From: a virus
IMG/VR virus record: IMGVR_UViG_3300020390_000011
Span: 1-32,766 of that record
Strand: one strand, 5' to 3'
DNA: 32,766 bases
Positions 16,587-24,474 of this stretch are shown here, one piece after another (the stretch's first letter is position 1; each line of letters opens with the position of its first letter). Below the pieces are notes generated by a model that was given only the letters and a program-made list of their open reading frames with translations, was not told the origin of the DNA and ran no database searches. A program made the translations under genes and the position numbers.

Positions 16587-16780
16587 TAAACAAGTCCTTC
16601 GTTGAAGGCTTGCTGATGCGTTGCTTGATCTAGCCCAGCAATCAGTGCTGGGATTAAATCAGCAATTTGCTCTGCCTCAGCCCCTTTGGCTTTCTTTTCA
16701 AGTCTGACAAACTCACGACACGTTTCAATCGTGTAAGGCGTTTTAGCAAGCAACTGTTCTACATCTTTTAAATATTTCAT
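16586..16780 (-). CDS. Small helical protein, candidate partner of the MuF effector (64 aa)
   Basis: It encodes 64 residues, all-helical, with a charged N-terminal part (FVRLEKKAKGAEAEQIADL) and a hydrophobic C-terminal half. Its start overlaps the stop of the MuF-like gene (ATGA), and its stop touches the gpG start, so it is coupled to both. Nothing at this place is expected from Mu. Phage MuF toxins often have an immunity gene just downstream, so this protein might neutralise the protease-like domain. That is inference; an ordinary head-assembly role is equally possible. Confidence 0.55.
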   Translation of the reverse strand: MKYLKDVEQLLAKTPYTIETCREFVRLEKKAKGAEAEQIADLIPALIAGLDQATHQQAFNEGLV

Positions 16781-18258
16781 CGTTTTTTATCCTTTGATTT
16801 GGCAGCTTTCTCTACTAGTTCATCTAACCAACTAACAAGTTCTGGTTGCCATTTTTTAAGCTCTTTTCGCGCCAATGCCCAAGCTGTAAACGCTTCTGCA
16901 AATTGTTCAAACTTATTGACAGCACCGTAATAAGTAACAGGTAAAGCACCTTTTAAAAGTGCTGGCGCGCCAGCATAGTAATGCACTTGATGACCTAACT
17001 CATGTAACCACGTTGCAACGAGACTGTGGCTATGGTTTTTATCAAGTACATTAAGTGTGCTTGAGATTGTATGATCACGTTTTAATTGTTGACCTTGAAA
17101 ACCGAACTCATAGCGCCCGGCATTGTTGGCTGCTGTTTTGACAGTTAATGCTGCTTGGTCCTGCAACAACGTCATATCTACTTTAGTTAGATTCTGAGTA
17201 CTTTTAACTTTAACAACCACATGTTCAAATCCAACAGATGTGAACCCACCAACCCCTTTTGGGTTTCTTGTTGTGTATTGCATCCGCGCATAAAACTCGT
17301 CGATACCTAAGTATTCGCTGATATCTTTACTAATAGCCGCACTTGCTTTAGAACCTGCGCTCATTTCATTGTTTTTAACAAACAGGGTTTTTGTCTGTTT
17401 AGCTGTTAGAAAAGTGTTTAAGCGCTCTAAAACATCTTTGTCTAATTTTGCTAATAAAGGATCAAGTTTCAATGCACTTACATTTTTAACTGTGCTAAAA
17501 GCCGATGGAGTAATACGTGTTACTTGGTATTCTTTTGCTCGTTCCTTAAGAGGCTTTTTCTCAGTCACTTGCTGTTTAACATGACTTGTAAGTTGTTCAC
17601 CTGTTTTAGGGGTGTAATCAAAGCCTGGATCAATACCTAAAGGTAACTCAAATTCTTCACCCGTTTTTTTATTAGTCCATGTATAACTGCCAGTATCAGG
17701 AGCTGTGCCTACTGTTAGGCCACGGCGTTTTAGCTCACGTTCGCTAAGGCTAAACTTTTTACACTTACAGCCCCAGCCATTTTGCGGACTGTGCGTTTCC
17801 CACCATGGGTCATCAACTGGCAAAACTAGGTTGTTCCATTTTAAGTGAAGAACACGCGGTGTTTCGCTATTACCATGTTTGTATAACGCATAAGGCCGCG
17901 TCGATTTTAGAGCCTGTATCTGCCCCTCCCGCCCTGCGTTGTACGCCTGGCGAATATTAGTTTCATATATTAGTTGACTGCGCCATGCTGGCTGCCCGTT
18001 ATGCTCCCAGCCGTAACGCGCTTTGATGTTGTCAAATTCATTTTGAAACCATTGTAAGCTTTTACCTTCGCTAATTGCTTTATCAACCGACTGATAAAAG
18101 TCGTTAAGCATATCGGCCTTGGTTACACCTGCCACCATAAATGCACGGTTATGTGCGCTTTGCCATACATCATCCCAATTGCTTGTGGGCATTTGTAGTT
18201 TTTGTTTAAAAAATGCTATGCCATCATCAAACGGAAGTGAGCCGTATCTAACAGCCAT
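16777..18258 (-). CDS. F: MuF-type minor head protein fused to a HExxH metalloprotease-like domain
   Basis: Residues about 1-220 are the Mu gp30/F minor head (SPP1 gp7 type) domain: IYETNIRQAYNAGREGQ, HLKWNNLVLPVDDPWW, and the conserved NGWGCKCKKF (C164, C166). At 493 residues it is about 70 longer than Mu gp30. Residues about 265-493 form an added domain with HELGH (419-423), Y444 and EQFAEAF (E451). Anthrax lethal factor has zinc ligands in HEFGH and in EFFAEAF, with a catalytic Tyr seven residues before that Glu, and the same spacing is seen here. MuF proteins lie inside the head, so the domain could be injected with DNA. The start directly follows the portal gene. Confidence 0.88.
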   Translation of the reverse strand: MAVRYGSLPFDDGIAFFKQKLQMPTSNWDDVWQSAHNRAFMVAGVTKADMLNDFYQSVDKAISEGKSLQWFQNEFDNIKARYGWEHNGQPAWRSQLIYETNIRQAYNAGREGQIQALKSTRPYALYKHGNSETPRVLHLKWNNLVLPVDDPWWETHSPQNGWGCKCKKFSLSERELKRRGLTVGTAPDTGSYTWTNKKTGEEFELPLGIDPGFDYTPKTGEQLTSHVKQQVTEKKPLKERAKEYQVTRITPSAFSTVKNVSALKLDPLLAKLDKDVLERLNTFLTAKQTKTLFVKNNEMSAGSKASAAISKDISEYLGIDEFYARMQYTTRNPKGVGGFTSVGFEHVVVKVKSTQNLTKVDMTLLQDQAALTVKTAANNAGRYEFGFQGQQLKRDHTISSTLNVLDKNHSHSLVATWLHELGHQVHYYAGAPALLKGALPVTYYGAVNKFEQFAEAFTAWALARKELKKWQPELVSWLDELVEKAAKSKDKKR

Positions 18259-19812
18259 CTAACGGCCCTCATCTACTTCTAACGCGCCTAACAATTCACT
18301 AGCTGCCATAGCCTTAGCCATTAGCTCTGTAAATCCCTCTGTGCTTATTTGAGGCTCTAACTCAATTATGCCATCGCGAATTTCTTCAAGGCTGCTCGCA
18401 TTTTTAACAAGCTCAGTTACTGCGGCGCTCATGCTGTTTAAGTGTGTCTGTGCTTGCGCGGCCAACTGCTCGGCCATTAAATCAGCATTGTCTTTTTGCG
18501 GTGTGCTTTTAAGGGCGGCAAAGCCTTTTAGCTCAGCAGTTGGTTGCTCTTGATGCAGAGTTAAAATTGACTCACCTTTATCTGGCAATGGGATTTGTGT
18601 TTTTTCACTTACCCATTTAGTCGGAATTGGGTAATTGATTTCAACTAATGTTTTAAGAGCTGGGGCTAAGTTAGCAATGTCTTCTGCTTCGCTTGTGTCA
18701 AATTTAAAGCGTGGAATACGGCGCGGGCCTGAGTAGCTCTTAGAATTAAGCGCAAACATAGGGTAGATAATATCGCGGGTGATGGTATTAGCAACTTGCT
18801 TTAAATCACTTTCAGTTATGTCGTTTAACACTTCCATGTGAACATTACCGAGTGCATTAGTGCTGGTTTTTCCGTCGGCCTGACTCGTTAATGTTGCACC
18901 AAGAACCGCTTTACTTTGAGTTGTTTCACACCATTTAATCATGGCTTCAAATGGATCTGACTGCCCATTAGCTGCATTTTGAAAATCAATCTCCATGCCT
19001 TTTGGAATAATACCACCCGCATTGTGGCCGATGCTTAAGACTGCCCTAAGTAAAGTTGATTTTTCGTCTTCGCTTGCGCCGTTTGGATACTTACCAAGGC
19101 GCAATGGTAAACCATAAATTTCTAAGAACTCAGCAAGATCACGTATTGAGTAGTTTTTAAATAAATATGGCCATGCCACCGTTGATGTTAACCCTGTACG
19201 ATGTATATACCCTGACTTACTGCGATGAACATGTGTACACCATCCAAACGGGTTTAACGCCTGTCCTGTGTAACTGTTATCGCGCAACATGAGCTGATTC
19301 CTGTCATTAGGGTGAGTTTGAAACAGGTTTTGATCACGAAACTCATAACCCGAAATATAGTGCTCACCAGCCTCATAAGCCCAAGTAAGCTCATTGCATG
19401 AAAATGATTTTAAAATGGCATCGCTACAATCAAAAATTAGATCGTCAAACCAAGTCGCATCTTCTAAAACCTCTTGAATAGCAGCAGCGTCTTTTTCTTC
19501 CTGCGGTGTTGCATTACGTGGTGGCTCTACTGACCAATCATATTTAAGCCAGCTTCTACGACGCTTTGTAAGCTCACTGAATAAATGACCATCTTTATCT
19601 TCCATATCTTTTGCAAGATCAGCCATTGCTGCTAAGTTCCCTGCATCTGCTTCTTTTAATAACATGGCAAGTTTAGCTGGCGTCAAGCCCTCGCTTGGAT
19701 GCTCAGCGTACTGACGCATAAGCATACCAATTCTGCTGTCTTGCTCGGTTTGGTTGTATTTAAAATCTGTAGAGTGGATTGGAACACCGTTGATATCTAC
19801 GATTTGACTCAT
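18259..19812 (-). CDS. Portal protein (Mu gp29-like, DUF935)
   Basis: A 517-residue protein of the DUF935 family. Matching features are VDINGVPI at the N-terminus, DGHLFSELTKRRRSWLKYDW, the middle segment LPLRLGKYPNGASEDEKSTL, and GMEIDFQNAANGQSDPFEAM. These proteins form the dodecameric portal at the head vertex. It lies between the large terminase and the MuF gene as in Mu. The ATG overlaps the stop of a 50-residue gene (ATGA), and the stop is adjacent to the next start. Confidence 0.92.
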   Translation of the reverse strand: MSQIVDINGVPIHSTDFKYNQTEQDSRIGMLMRQYAEHPSEGLTPAKLAMLLKEADAGNLAAMADLAKDMEDKDGHLFSELTKRRRSWLKYDWSVEPPRNATPQEEKDAAAIQEVLEDATWFDDLIFDCSDAILKSFSCNELTWAYEAGEHYISGYEFRDQNLFQTHPNDRNQLMLRDNSYTGQALNPFGWCTHVHRSKSGYIHRTGLTSTVAWPYLFKNYSIRDLAEFLEIYGLPLRLGKYPNGASEDEKSTLLRAVLSIGHNAGGIIPKGMEIDFQNAANGQSDPFEAMIKWCETTQSKAVLGATLTSQADGKTSTNALGNVHMEVLNDITESDLKQVANTITRDIIYPMFALNSKSYSGPRRIPRFKFDTSEAEDIANLAPALKTLVEINYPIPTKWVSEKTQIPLPDKGESILTLHQEQPTAELKGFAALKSTPQKDNADLMAEQLAAQAQTHLNSMSAAVTELVKNASSLEEIRDGIIELEPQISTEGFTELMAKAMAASELLGALEVDEGR

Positions 19813-19961
19813 AATTTTACTCGCATGATGGGCTTAATGCTTAATACATAGATTTCGAGCATTAAGGTTTGTTGGTAGGCTTGACGCATATTCTGTGCAA
19901 TTAAATCTAACTGCTGAACTGGCACTGTAAAAATCTCTTGGTACTTAACTCTAAAACGCAT
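19809..19961 (-). CDS. Small hypothetical protein between terminase and portal (50 aa)
   Basis: I found this gene by reading the 148-base gap between terminase and portal. It starts at an ATG (19959-19961) overlapping the terminase stop (TAATG) and ends in a TGA that overlaps the portal start (ATGA). It gives 50 residues, from MRFRVKYQEIFTVPVQQLDL to IMRVKL, with a basic beginning and a helical middle. Exact coupling at both ends strongly suggests a real gene. I know of no family; a small packaging factor is conceivable. Confidence 0.62.
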   Translation of the reverse strand: MRFRVKYQEIFTVPVQQLDLIAQNMRQAYQQTLMLEIYVLSIKPIMRVKL

Positions 19962-21565
19962 TACCAGCAACCCACATCTTGATACCCTGACATATCATCG
20001 GTGTGATCAGGCCTGTTTAAATTCTGTTGCTGGTATTTACTGGGTAGCGCTGTAAACTCAATAGCGCTACCGTCCATTTCGGCTGCTCTTACAAGCATTG
20101 CAATTGAAACTGCGCTATCCCCGTGGCGTTTATCGCCATCAGTACCGGTGTTTTTACCTTTATCAATTTGGGCTATGCCGTTTTTAAGTTTAATTTGGCC
20201 TAAGTCGTCCAATACATCTTGGTCTCTAGGCAATGTAATGTTGTCTGTTTCAAAGTAATCTTTAAGTTTTGGCATCCACTCGCGATACCAGGCTTGTGAA
20301 AGATGCACACAATCAACTAACTCTGTGCCGTATTTCAGGCTTGCCGCTTCAGCTAAGTAGCCGCCGTTACCCGTAGCATCAAAGGCAAGTCCGCGCAGTT
20401 TTGGCAAACGGTCGCAAATATAAAGCATGATTTGCTTTTGCTGCTCATAGGTTACATTTCGTAGCTCAACCATAAACGGCACAACTAAGCGAGTGTCTTG
20501 GCAAATCTCACCAATACTGAATACGGTTAAGTCTCCTTTACGTGCAAAGTCCTCACCAAAAGCATGTGTTAGATCAGGATTTAACCCACTCAATAAATCA
20601 TCTAGATTTTGCTTACACCAAGTCTCAATATCTTTAATGCGCTGTTCTTCTGTCCAGCTTTCAAAGTCTGTAGGAGCTGTGTAGCGCTTAACGATGCAAT
20701 CACTGCTCAATGCTCTTTCACGCAAACGGCGGCTTAAGTATTGCCCTGCACCTTGGCTTGGCACACAGTACAACTCTTCGTTAGCGGCCTCTTTTGTAGG
20801 GTAGAAGTCAACTTGATCCGCTAACCAAGCATCTTCTTTAGCTTGGCTCCACTCTTGCCCACTGACTAAGCAAATACGTTTATACAAGCCATGTTTTAGT
20901 GCTTTATCAATGGGGATTTGATGCACTGAATACTTTTTAATACCTCGTCTAGCTTGCGTTATTAGAGTGTTAAATAGGTTATCAACGCCGTTATGGGTCG
21001 AGATAATACGTACTCGCCCGCCCCACATTGTCAGTGCCATTGCAGCTTTTAATACTTCGTCTAAGCGGTCATGGAATGCTGCCTCATCAATGACAACATT
21101 ACCCTGACGCCCGCGAAGATTACGTGGGTTTGAACTTAAGGCAACAATCTTTTTACCTGTTGTTGGGAACTTAATTTCAAAGGTGTTTATACTGCGTTTC
21201 TTGCCATCTGGGTCTTGCTCTTCAAAAATTCCCTCTTCAATTTCGCCCATGACCATATTGAGCTTTTGCGCCCAAAACGCGCAGGCATCAATAAACTCTT
21301 TTGCCATTTCTTTATCTGAGCCAAGATAATATGTATTTTGTGCGTTGCTCGTTGCAACAGCACTTAAAACATCATCCAGTGCCTCAGCGAAAGTTAGACC
21401 AGTTCGACGGGACTTTTCAGCAATTTTGACAATCGCTTCATCTTCCATCCACGCCTTTTGATAGCCAAAAAGAATATCTGTCCCCATTGCAACAGCTAAC
21501 GAACTTGCCACTTTGCTTAGGGGCAAGTCATTTGTTTGGGTGATACTCTTTGCTGTGCTAGTCAT
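19961..21565 (-). CDS. Terminase large subunit (Mu gp28-like)
   Basis: It encodes 534 residues, near the 551 of Mu gp28. The ATPase domain has a Walker A of the terminase type (SRRTGLT, residues 52-58) and a Walker B with VVIDEAAFHD (D160, E161). The C-terminal part, about residues 310-490, carries the RNase H-like nuclease with GEDFARKGDL, FDATGNGG and HGDSAVS, which supply acidic residues. It packages DNA through the portal by headful and cuts it. The start overlaps the end of the small-terminase gene by 8 bases. Confidence 0.93.
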   Translation of the reverse strand: MTSTAKSITQTNDLPLSKVASSLAVAMGTDILFGYQKAWMEDEAIVKIAEKSRRTGLTFAEALDDVLSAVATSNAQNTYYLGSDKEMAKEFIDACAFWAQKLNMVMGEIEEGIFEEQDPDGKKRSINTFEIKFPTTGKKIVALSSNPRNLRGRQGNVVIDEAAFHDRLDEVLKAAMALTMWGGRVRIISTHNGVDNLFNTLITQARRGIKKYSVHQIPIDKALKHGLYKRICLVSGQEWSQAKEDAWLADQVDFYPTKEAANEELYCVPSQGAGQYLSRRLRERALSSDCIVKRYTAPTDFESWTEEQRIKDIETWCKQNLDDLLSGLNPDLTHAFGEDFARKGDLTVFSIGEICQDTRLVVPFMVELRNVTYEQQKQIMLYICDRLPKLRGLAFDATGNGGYLAEAASLKYGTELVDCVHLSQAWYREWMPKLKDYFETDNITLPRDQDVLDDLGQIKLKNGIAQIDKGKNTGTDGDKRHGDSAVSIAMLVRAAEMDGSAIEFTALPSKYQQQNLNRPDHTDDMSGYQDVGCW

Positions 21566-22154
21566 GTTTTAGACCTAAAATGTCACGTTTAAAGAATGCA
21601 ACCATGTCATCAGCTGTTTGAGGTAGGTTTTCGTTTTTAACCTTTGCGTCTAAGTCTTTCGCTAATTGCTCTGCATAAGCCTTTTCAATTTCTTGCTGAC
21701 GCTTATGAGCGGCCATTGCTGTTTGCTCTAGTCGTTGGGCTGCAAGCATTGCATCTTTGATAGTATTAATATCAACTTCTGCATCTTCGTCGGGGTTCAT
21801 CATCTGCTGCTGCATAGCACGGAATAACTGAGAACGACCCATTTCTAAAATAAGCTTGGTGGTATCGCCTGTGGGCTTTTCGCCTAGCTCTGCGGTAAGT
21901 GCTTTAGTTGACTCGCGCAGGTCGCGAAGCTTTTGGCCTATTGCTTCAGTTTTTTGGGCGTGACGGCTAAGGCCACTACGGCTGATTGTTGCACCCTCAT
22001 CTAAACCCGACTCAATGATTAAACTGTTTACAGCATCTAAAATCTCAGCTTGACTAAAGCGCTTATCGCGTAGCATTTCATCAAGACGTTTTTTTATATC
22101 CTCTGGCAGTAAATCAACCTTGCTCGGCTTACCTCGTCGCACCGTGTCATTCAT
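21558..22154 (-). CDS. DUF3486 protein, probable small terminase (Mu gp27-like)
   Basis: A 198-residue helical protein with the family start RRGKPSKVDLLPEDIKKRLD and an HTH-like segment near residues 30-70 (FSQAEILDAVN, SRSGLSRHAQK). The rest is coiled coil. Family members precede gp28 in Mu-like phages and are thought to be the small terminase subunit, which recognises the phage end. It overlaps the start of the large subunit gene by 8 bases. Confidence 0.9.
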   Translation of the reverse strand: MNDTVRRGKPSKVDLLPEDIKKRLDEMLRDKRFSQAEILDAVNSLIIESGLDEGATISRSGLSRHAQKTEAIGQKLRDLRESTKALTAELGEKPTGDTTKLILEMGRSQLFRAMQQQMMNPDEDAEVDINTIKDAMLAAQRLEQTAMAAHKRQQEIEKAYAEQLAKDLDAKVKNENLPQTADDMVAFFKRDILGLKHD

Positions 22155-22156
22155 AC

Positions 22157-22459
22157 TTAATAGCTCCGTGGTGCTGGGCGTTTAATACCTGGCGCAGTAA
22201 TACTCCCCTCAGCAACATCAATACCTGTAGCAGTTATGCGAGCAATCCAAGTATTTTCACTTAGCTTTTCTAAAACTACATAGCCATTTTGCTCTAACCA
22301 GCTCAATAACGTTTTTAATTGATCACGACTACACCCTAGTGCATAGCGTTTAAGTACATCTGCTAACATGCTCGTATTAGCGCCATAATCGGCTGAGTCT
22401 TTAAGAGCAATTAATATGCTAATTCGTTGATGCTCTGCTTGAACGTCTTGTAAAGCCAT
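22157..22459 (-). CDS. Small winged-helix phage protein (gp26-like)
   Basis: It encodes 100 residues: two N-terminal helices with LADVLKRYALGCSRDQLKTL, then a beta-wing (GYVVLEKLSENTWIARIT), the pattern of ArsR-like winged-helix domains. I recognise it as the small protein that precedes DUF3486 in many Mu-like phages (VpaChn25_0724 type). The end is 2 bp before the DUF3486 start. A part in packaging or regulation is possible but not shown. Confidence 0.72.
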   Translation of the reverse strand: MALQDVQAEHQRISILIALKDSADYGANTSMLADVLKRYALGCSRDQLKTLLSWLEQNGYVVLEKLSENTWIARITATGIDVAEGSITAPGIKRPAPRSY

Positions 22460-22492
22460 TGTTTTTATTCCTGTAATTAGGTTGTATTTTGC

Positions 22493-22819
22493 TTAGCTAT
22501 CTGAGCTGCGCGTGCCTCTTAATTCATTTTCCATTAGCAGGTCAGTTAAGCGTTTAAGGTCTGTTAGTTGTGGGTTTAAGCCGTCAATTTTGCCGCTTAC
22601 TTCAACTAAGCGTTTATCAAGTTCGTGTAAATCATCAGCATTAGGTAGGTCTTCAATCGTCTTCTCTACGGCACTTAAACGGCTTTCTAACGCTTTTGAT
22701 ACATCCTCATGCACTTTTTTAGTAACGAAGGTACTACGGAACCAAGCCAAAGCGCTTCCCCCAATAATGGCAATACCTACGGTTAAAAATGCTTTCCACC
22801 ATTCCAATATAAAATCCAT
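22493..22819 (-). CDS. DUF2730 membrane-anchored protein
   Basis: About 108 residues. I choose the ATG at 22819 (MDFILEWWKAFLTV), one base after the TraR stop; a TTG start 11 codons upstream would extend it but would overlap that gene. One N-terminal membrane helix (residues 5-27) is followed by a long coiled coil (35-100). This layout is that of DUF2730 (Mu gp25-like), which is located near the lysis genes and may be a spanin-like or holin-related accessory. It has no lipobox. Confidence 0.75.
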   Translation of the reverse strand: MDFILEWWKAFLTVGIAIIGGSALAWFRSTFVTKKVHEDVSKALESRLSAVEKTIEDLPNADDLHELDKRLVEVSGKIDGLNPQLTDLKRLTDLLMENELRGTRSSDS

Positions 22820-22820
22820 G

Positions 22821-23042
22821 CTAGCGCCTATAGTGCTGTTGTTGTATTTCAATGAGTAATTGGCAATCTACACAGGTACTACAGTTTTTAACCGCGTCAC
22901 GGCGTTGTTTTGGTATGTCTATGCCACACTCTTGGCAGTGTATAAAAGCTGCACCAGAGGTATTTGATTTTTCGCGTTGAATTGATAGCGCGGCATCGAG
23001 TAGGTGTTGTTCTATTTTTTGCGCGTCGTCTAATTTACTCAC
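22821..23042 (-). CDS. DksA/TraR family zinc-finger protein
   Basis: It encodes 73 residues with HCQECGIDIP(K)QRR and CVDCQ, a C4 zinc finger (C36, C39, C57, C60; C54 in addition) preceded by a helix (residues 3-27). This is the short TraR type, which lacks the coiled-coil tip of DksA and can bind RNA polymerase. Start is a GTG in a GTGA overlap with the holin-like gene. Phages of this group often carry such a gene in this place; it may change host transcription late in infection. Confidence 0.88.
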   Translation of the reverse strand: MSKLDDAQKIEQHLLDAALSIQREKSNTSGAAFIHCQECGIDIPKQRRDAVKNCSTCVDCQLLIEIQQQHYRR

Positions 23043-23485
23043 TGCGGTTTCCTTACTTTTTCAATAACGTTTTTAACGCTTTGCTTAACGCTTGGCGCGG
23101 CTTTTTCAACAGAACGGCCAATAACATAGCCACCTATGCCTAACTGTAGTAGTTCCCATGCTTGCTCTGATAATCGAAAAGCTAACCAGCCAAATGAGTC
23201 AAAGCACACCAACACCAAAAACGTCAACATTGTGATAGGCCGCCAGTTACGTTGAAGCCAACTTTCACCTTTGGCCTCAGCGGTAATTATTTGCGATTGC
23301 GCCTCTAGCACTTTGCCTTGTAGCTCTACAATTTTGCCCTCTAGCTCTAACACCTTACTTTGAGCTGCATTTTCAATACGTTTGAGTTCGTTGGTAATAA
23401 TTTTGCGCTCTTCGTCGCTAGTGAAGAGATCATCAATTAACTTGGTAATTGGCTCGACTACATTAAACCAGTTCTTAATTGCCAT
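23039..23485 (-). CDS. Holin of the 3TM family
   Basis: A 148-residue protein with a long amphipathic N-terminal coiled coil (15-70), then SWLQRNWRPITMLTFLVLV and further hydrophobic segments (about 80-98, 100-112, 113-128), ending in a basic tail. It fits the family called holin of 3 TMs, which opens the membrane for the endolysin. It follows the endolysin and a 106-residue gene in the lysis block. Its start is two bases after the previous stop. Confidence 0.82.
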   Translation of the reverse strand: MAIKNWFNVVEPITKLIDDLFTSDEERKIITNELKRIENAAQSKVLELEGKIVELQGKVLEAQSQIITAEAKGESWLQRNWRPITMLTFLVLVCFDSFGWLAFRLSEQAWELLQLGIGGYVIGRSVEKAAPSVKQSVKNVIEKVRKPQ

Positions 23486-23487
23486 TT

Positions 23488-23808
23488 TTATTTTCCTCGC
23501 AAAGCTTTAATTACGGTGTTTTGCGCTGTGGTAAGTGGCTTTACTTTAGCGGCTATTGGATTCTCCAAACTTTTTTTGAGGGCTTCTCGGGCGCTTTTGT
23601 AGCCTCGCTGGTCATCTACACGCATTTCAATATCAACGGCGCATACCGACAACCAGCCTTTATTAAAATGGCTTTGCATTGTGCCGTCGTAGCTATGTAA
23701 AGGAATGTTTTGTGGGTTAAATGGAAGGCAACGCATTCGAGCATCAACCTCTAGCTTTAATCGTTTTTCACGGCCTTTTCTATATGACCAATCCCAATTT
23801 TTGCCCAT
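23488..23808 (-). CDS. Hypothetical protein of the lysis block (106 aa)
   Basis: It encodes 106 residues, basic, with no membrane segment. It overlaps the endolysin stop by one base and is 2 bp ahead of the holin-like gene, so it belongs to the lysis operon. A region with MRCLPF and then FNKGWL faintly recalls ribosome modulation factor (CPY and W-GW), but the spacing is not the same and I do not name it so. The position would fit a spanin, but there is no lipobox or membrane helix. Confidence 0.6.
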   Translation of the reverse strand: MGKNWDWSYRKGREKRLKLEVDARMRCLPFNPQNIPLHSYDGTMQSHFNKGWLSVCAVDIEMRVDDQRGYKSAREALKKSLENPIAAKVKPLTTAQNTVIKALRGK

Positions 23809-24401
23809 TAAACCACCTCATCGAGGTGGCTTACGGCAAACTCTGTTACATGGGCTAGTCGGTTGTACCAACCCTCAAGGTTTGCTTTTTGGCTTGAATC
23901 ATTTGCACAAATACGAGCGTACTTTCGCCCTCTATTTACACTGAGTAAAACGGTAAGGCTCAGCGATGGACGCTCAAGTATTTCTGCTAAGGTCTTAGGT
24001 CCCATACGCCCATCAGGTTTTGAGTTTACTAATCGTTGTGTTAGCTGAGTCATGGAAGGTGCTCCATGTTGCACAGCTCCATCTAGCAGCATAAAGGCAA
24101 CATTTGCAGGGCATTGCTCACACAGCATTGCTCGCCAATAATCACGATGATAAAGGCGCACAGCATGTGCTAATGTCAGATTTTGTATATCAAGATTAGG
24201 GTAGGCTCGTTGGCTAATACCATATTTAGTGAGGCCTCCACGGTCTGAGGCAATGTCATTTAAACCGCCATCGGCACGCAACCCTCCTTCTAAATACAAA
24301 ACGGTGAGGATACACTCAGCAAATTTTAATGAGTAAGGTGCAAATACCGCTTGTATTTCGTGGGATTGTTTAAAGTAAGTTAGATTTTGTGTTGATATCA
24401 T
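23808..24401 (-). CDS. Endolysin, glycoside hydrolase 108 type
   Basis: A 197-residue protein. The N-terminal domain has the GH108 lysozyme signature: LYLEGGL (catalytic E38) and SDRGGLTKYGIS. A C-terminal domain (about 105-185) of the peptidoglycan-binding-3 type includes GRMGPKTLAEI. It cleaves the murein glycan chain at host lysis. No signal peptide is seen, so export goes through the holin. It is the first gene of the late lysis-packaging operon, and the putative Plys motif and a 10-bp hairpin lie just upstream. Confidence 0.92.
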   Translation of the reverse strand: MISTQNLTYFKQSHEIQAVFAPYSLKFAECILTVLYLEGGLRADGGLNDIASDRGGLTKYGISQRAYPNLDIQNLTLAHAVRLYHRDYWRAMLCEQCPANVAFMLLDGAVQHGAPSMTQLTQRLVNSKPDGRMGPKTLAEILERPSLSLTVLLSVNRGRKYARICANDSSQKANLEGWYNRLAHVTEFAVSHLDEVV

Positions 24402-24429
24402 ACCGAAAAGCCATGTTGTTTTTCGGTAT
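24400..24429 (-). promoter_or_regulatory. 10-bp inverted repeat ending in the endolysin start codon
   Basis: The arms ATACCGAAAA (24400-24409) and TTTTCGGTAT (24420-24429) are perfect reverse complements with a 10-base loop. In the mRNA the second arm ends in the AU of the AUG. It matches the protease-gene repeat (14397-14432) in layout, loop length and the outer AUAC, but differs in stem sequence. Confidence 0.6.
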
Positions 24430-24453
24430 TGTGGTTGGGATTCGGTTAGTTAT

Positions 24454-24472
24454 GGCCGTGCGGAATTTCGGG
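24454..24472 (-). promoter_or_regulatory. Putative late promoter motif Plys
   Basis: The minus strand reads CCCGAAATTCCGCACGGCC, with two differences in 19 from the copy upstream of the protease. It lies 53 bp upstream of the endolysin start and three bases after the KAP stop. Mu has its Plys promoter at the same place relative to lys. No third copy was found in the window. Binding by the Mor/C-like protein is inferred. Confidence 0.55.
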
Positions 24473-24474
24473 AT

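Noticed and set aside
23488-23808. Ribosome modulation factor homologue
   Set aside because: Only MRCLPF and a distant GWL recall RMF; spacing and flanks do not fit, so I left it as hypothetical.
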